Origin: Mycolicibacterium rhodesiae
GTDB taxonomy: Bacteria > Actinomycetota > Actinomycetes > Mycobacteriales > Mycobacteriaceae
DNA: 64,000 bases
Reading direction: 5' to 3'
Assembly (NCBI RefSeq): GCF_002086695.1
Contig: NZ_MVIH01000006.1
Location: forward strand, 62,001 to 126,000
The translations under genes were made by a program, and so were the position numbers. Below the pieces are notes generated by a model. The model was given only the letters and a program-made list of their open reading frames with translations. It was not told where the DNA came from and made no database searches. Of the stretch, positions 63,230-64,000 are shown in pieces; position 1 is the first letter of the stretch; each line of letters begins with the position of its first letter.

Positions 63230-64000
63230 ATGTCGGCGTCAACCAGGGGTAGTTACCTCGGTAGGCGTCGTGGCATGGATCTGCCCGTCCGTCGGTGGCT
63301 GCAACTCGGCGTGGCGTCCGCCGGCATGGGTGCGGCGCTCATCGGCTGGTCCCTGGTTGGTCCGGAGGCCGGAACGGCGAGCGCAGACAGCGGTGTCGGG
63401 TCGTCTTCGGCGGGGCCGGCCACTGCTTCGTCCAAACGCGCCGATGCCGACGCTCGGCCGGCAACACCCCGCAAGGGGAACCGGACGGAGGCCGGCGCTG
63501 CGAATGTGCCGCCGCGGGTCGTGTCCCATTCGAATCGCGTCGCAGCAGCTGGGTCTGCTTCGGTTGCAGACAGGCTTGTGAACGCGAATGCGCGGATGAC
63601 TTCGCGTACCGTCACTTCGGGCAGCAAGCCGGTCAGTGCGGCGCAGAACGCCGTCCCGCACGCCGTCCCGCCTGTGGTGGTTGCGGCGAGTAGAGCCGAC
63701 CCTTTGGGGGCGCTCGGCCGATTCGTCACCGGCACAATCAAAGAACTTCTCAACCGGAAAACGACTCTGAACCCGTTGCAGAAGTTGGACGACTTGAGTC
63801 CAAAGCAGAAGAGCTTGTTGGACTTGATCCCAAGTCCGAAAGTCACTGTGCCGAAAGAGCACTCGTTGTGGTATCGGGAAGTACAAGCACGTGAAGCGGC
63901 AAGCCAGCAGCGGGCTGACGCAAATCAACGGCGGATAGCCGAGATTATGCAAAAAGGGGTTAAGTTCACCGCCCGAGACGGTTCGCCCGTTTACTCGATG
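63230..64000 (+). CDS. Exported mycobacterial protein, 3'-truncated by window edge
   Basis: The frame is open from ATG 63230 to the last base, 257 codons, with no stop, so the gene continues beyond the window. GGGGACAGG precedes the ATG. The N-terminus MSASTRGSYLGRRGMDLPVRRW is long and basic with two RR pairs. The hydrophobic core LGVASAGMGAALIGWSLVG and a likely cleavage after TASA follow (about residue 50). The mature part begins with a disordered Ser/Ala-rich region, then a basic helical region (LLNRKTTLNPLQKLDDLSPK). This signal style is common on large mycobacterial surface proteins. The catalytic domain, if any, lies outside. Confidence 0.8.
   Translation, partial: MSASTRGSYLGRRRGMDLPVRRWLQLGVASAGMGAALIGWSLVGPEAGTASADSGVGSSSAGPATASSKRADADARPATPRKGNRTEAGAANVPPRVVSHSNRVAAAGSASVADRLVNANARMTSRTVTSGSKPVSAAQNAVPHAVPPVVVAASRADPLGALGRFVTGTIKELLNRKTTLNPLQKLDDLSPKQKSLLDLIPSPKVTVPKEHSLWYREVQAREAASQQRADANQRRIAEIMQKGVKFTARDGSPVYSM

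Noticed and set aside
62748..63242. 164-aa minus-strand ORF in the gap before the exported protein
   Set aside because: No ribosome binding site, Arg/Pro-rich composition unlike neighbours, no family resemblance.

Overview
The window is high-GC DNA from a mycobacterium, most likely a rapid-growing environmental Mycolicibacterium-type species. The evidence is a mycobacterial type I fatty acid synthase, the L,D-transpeptidase LdtMt2/LppS, the mycolate reductase CmrA, a mycolic-acid-type methyltransferase, mycobacterial exported proteins and SigF-type promoters. Gene order from 1 to about 40 kb follows M. tuberculosis Rv2524c-Rv2495c read in reverse (fas, acpS, M20 peptidase, bcp, DUF3618, lppS/ldtB, orn, ATPase, cmrA, MFS, proline-rich protein, bkaR, accD1-accA1-fadE19-maoC-citE-bkdABC), interrupted by accessory genes. 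The species is not determinable by eye.

Layout. 1-8.6 kb: 3' part of fas followed by acpS, which activates its ACP domain. 8.7-18.4 kb: peptidase, peroxiredoxin, two MFS transporters, a P450, an FAD-linked oxidase, several very small genes and tRNA-Lys. 18.5-25.7 kb: ldtB, a hypothetical gene with a truncated paralogue, tRNA-His, orn, a HerA-like ATPase and cmrA. 25.8-30.3 kb: an MFS protein, an MmpS-like proline-rich membrane protein, an S9 peptidase and two tiny membrane proteins behind a SigF-like promoter. 30.3-40.3 kb: bkaR, divergent from an eight-gene, tightly coupled leucine/branched-chain amino acid degradation operon. Here BkdABC makes isovaleryl-CoA, FadE19 oxidises it, AccA1D1 carboxylates it, MaoC hydrates it and CitE cleaves it. 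40.3-42.9 kb: a DUF559 gene between two near-identical 68-bp hairpin repeats, an ArsR-SRPBCC fusion and echA14.

43-52.1 kb is the most novel-looking part. A 1112-aa SARP/BTAD-AAA regulator and a hemerythrin-like gene precede an operon for a biuret-hydrolase-like cysteine hydrolase, FdrA, a DUF1116 protein and a carbamate kinase fused to an allophanate-hydrolase C-terminal-type domain. The operon promoter region holds three ACTTGC repeats at exactly 11-bp period, the architecture used by SARP regulators. I infer a phosphorolytic, ATP-conserving pathway for biuret, allophanate or a related ureido compound.

52.2-64 kb: a membrane GGDEF protein, an ECF41-like sigma factor, small and exported proteins, a CbiM-like membrane protein, a desulforedoxin-like miniprotein, a mycolic-type methyltransferase, a four-gene glycosyltransferase cluster behind a near-perfect SigF promoter, a GAF-ANTAR regulator and the start of an exported protein cut by the window end. 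Seven convergent gene pairs overlap by exactly 4 bp at their stop codons.
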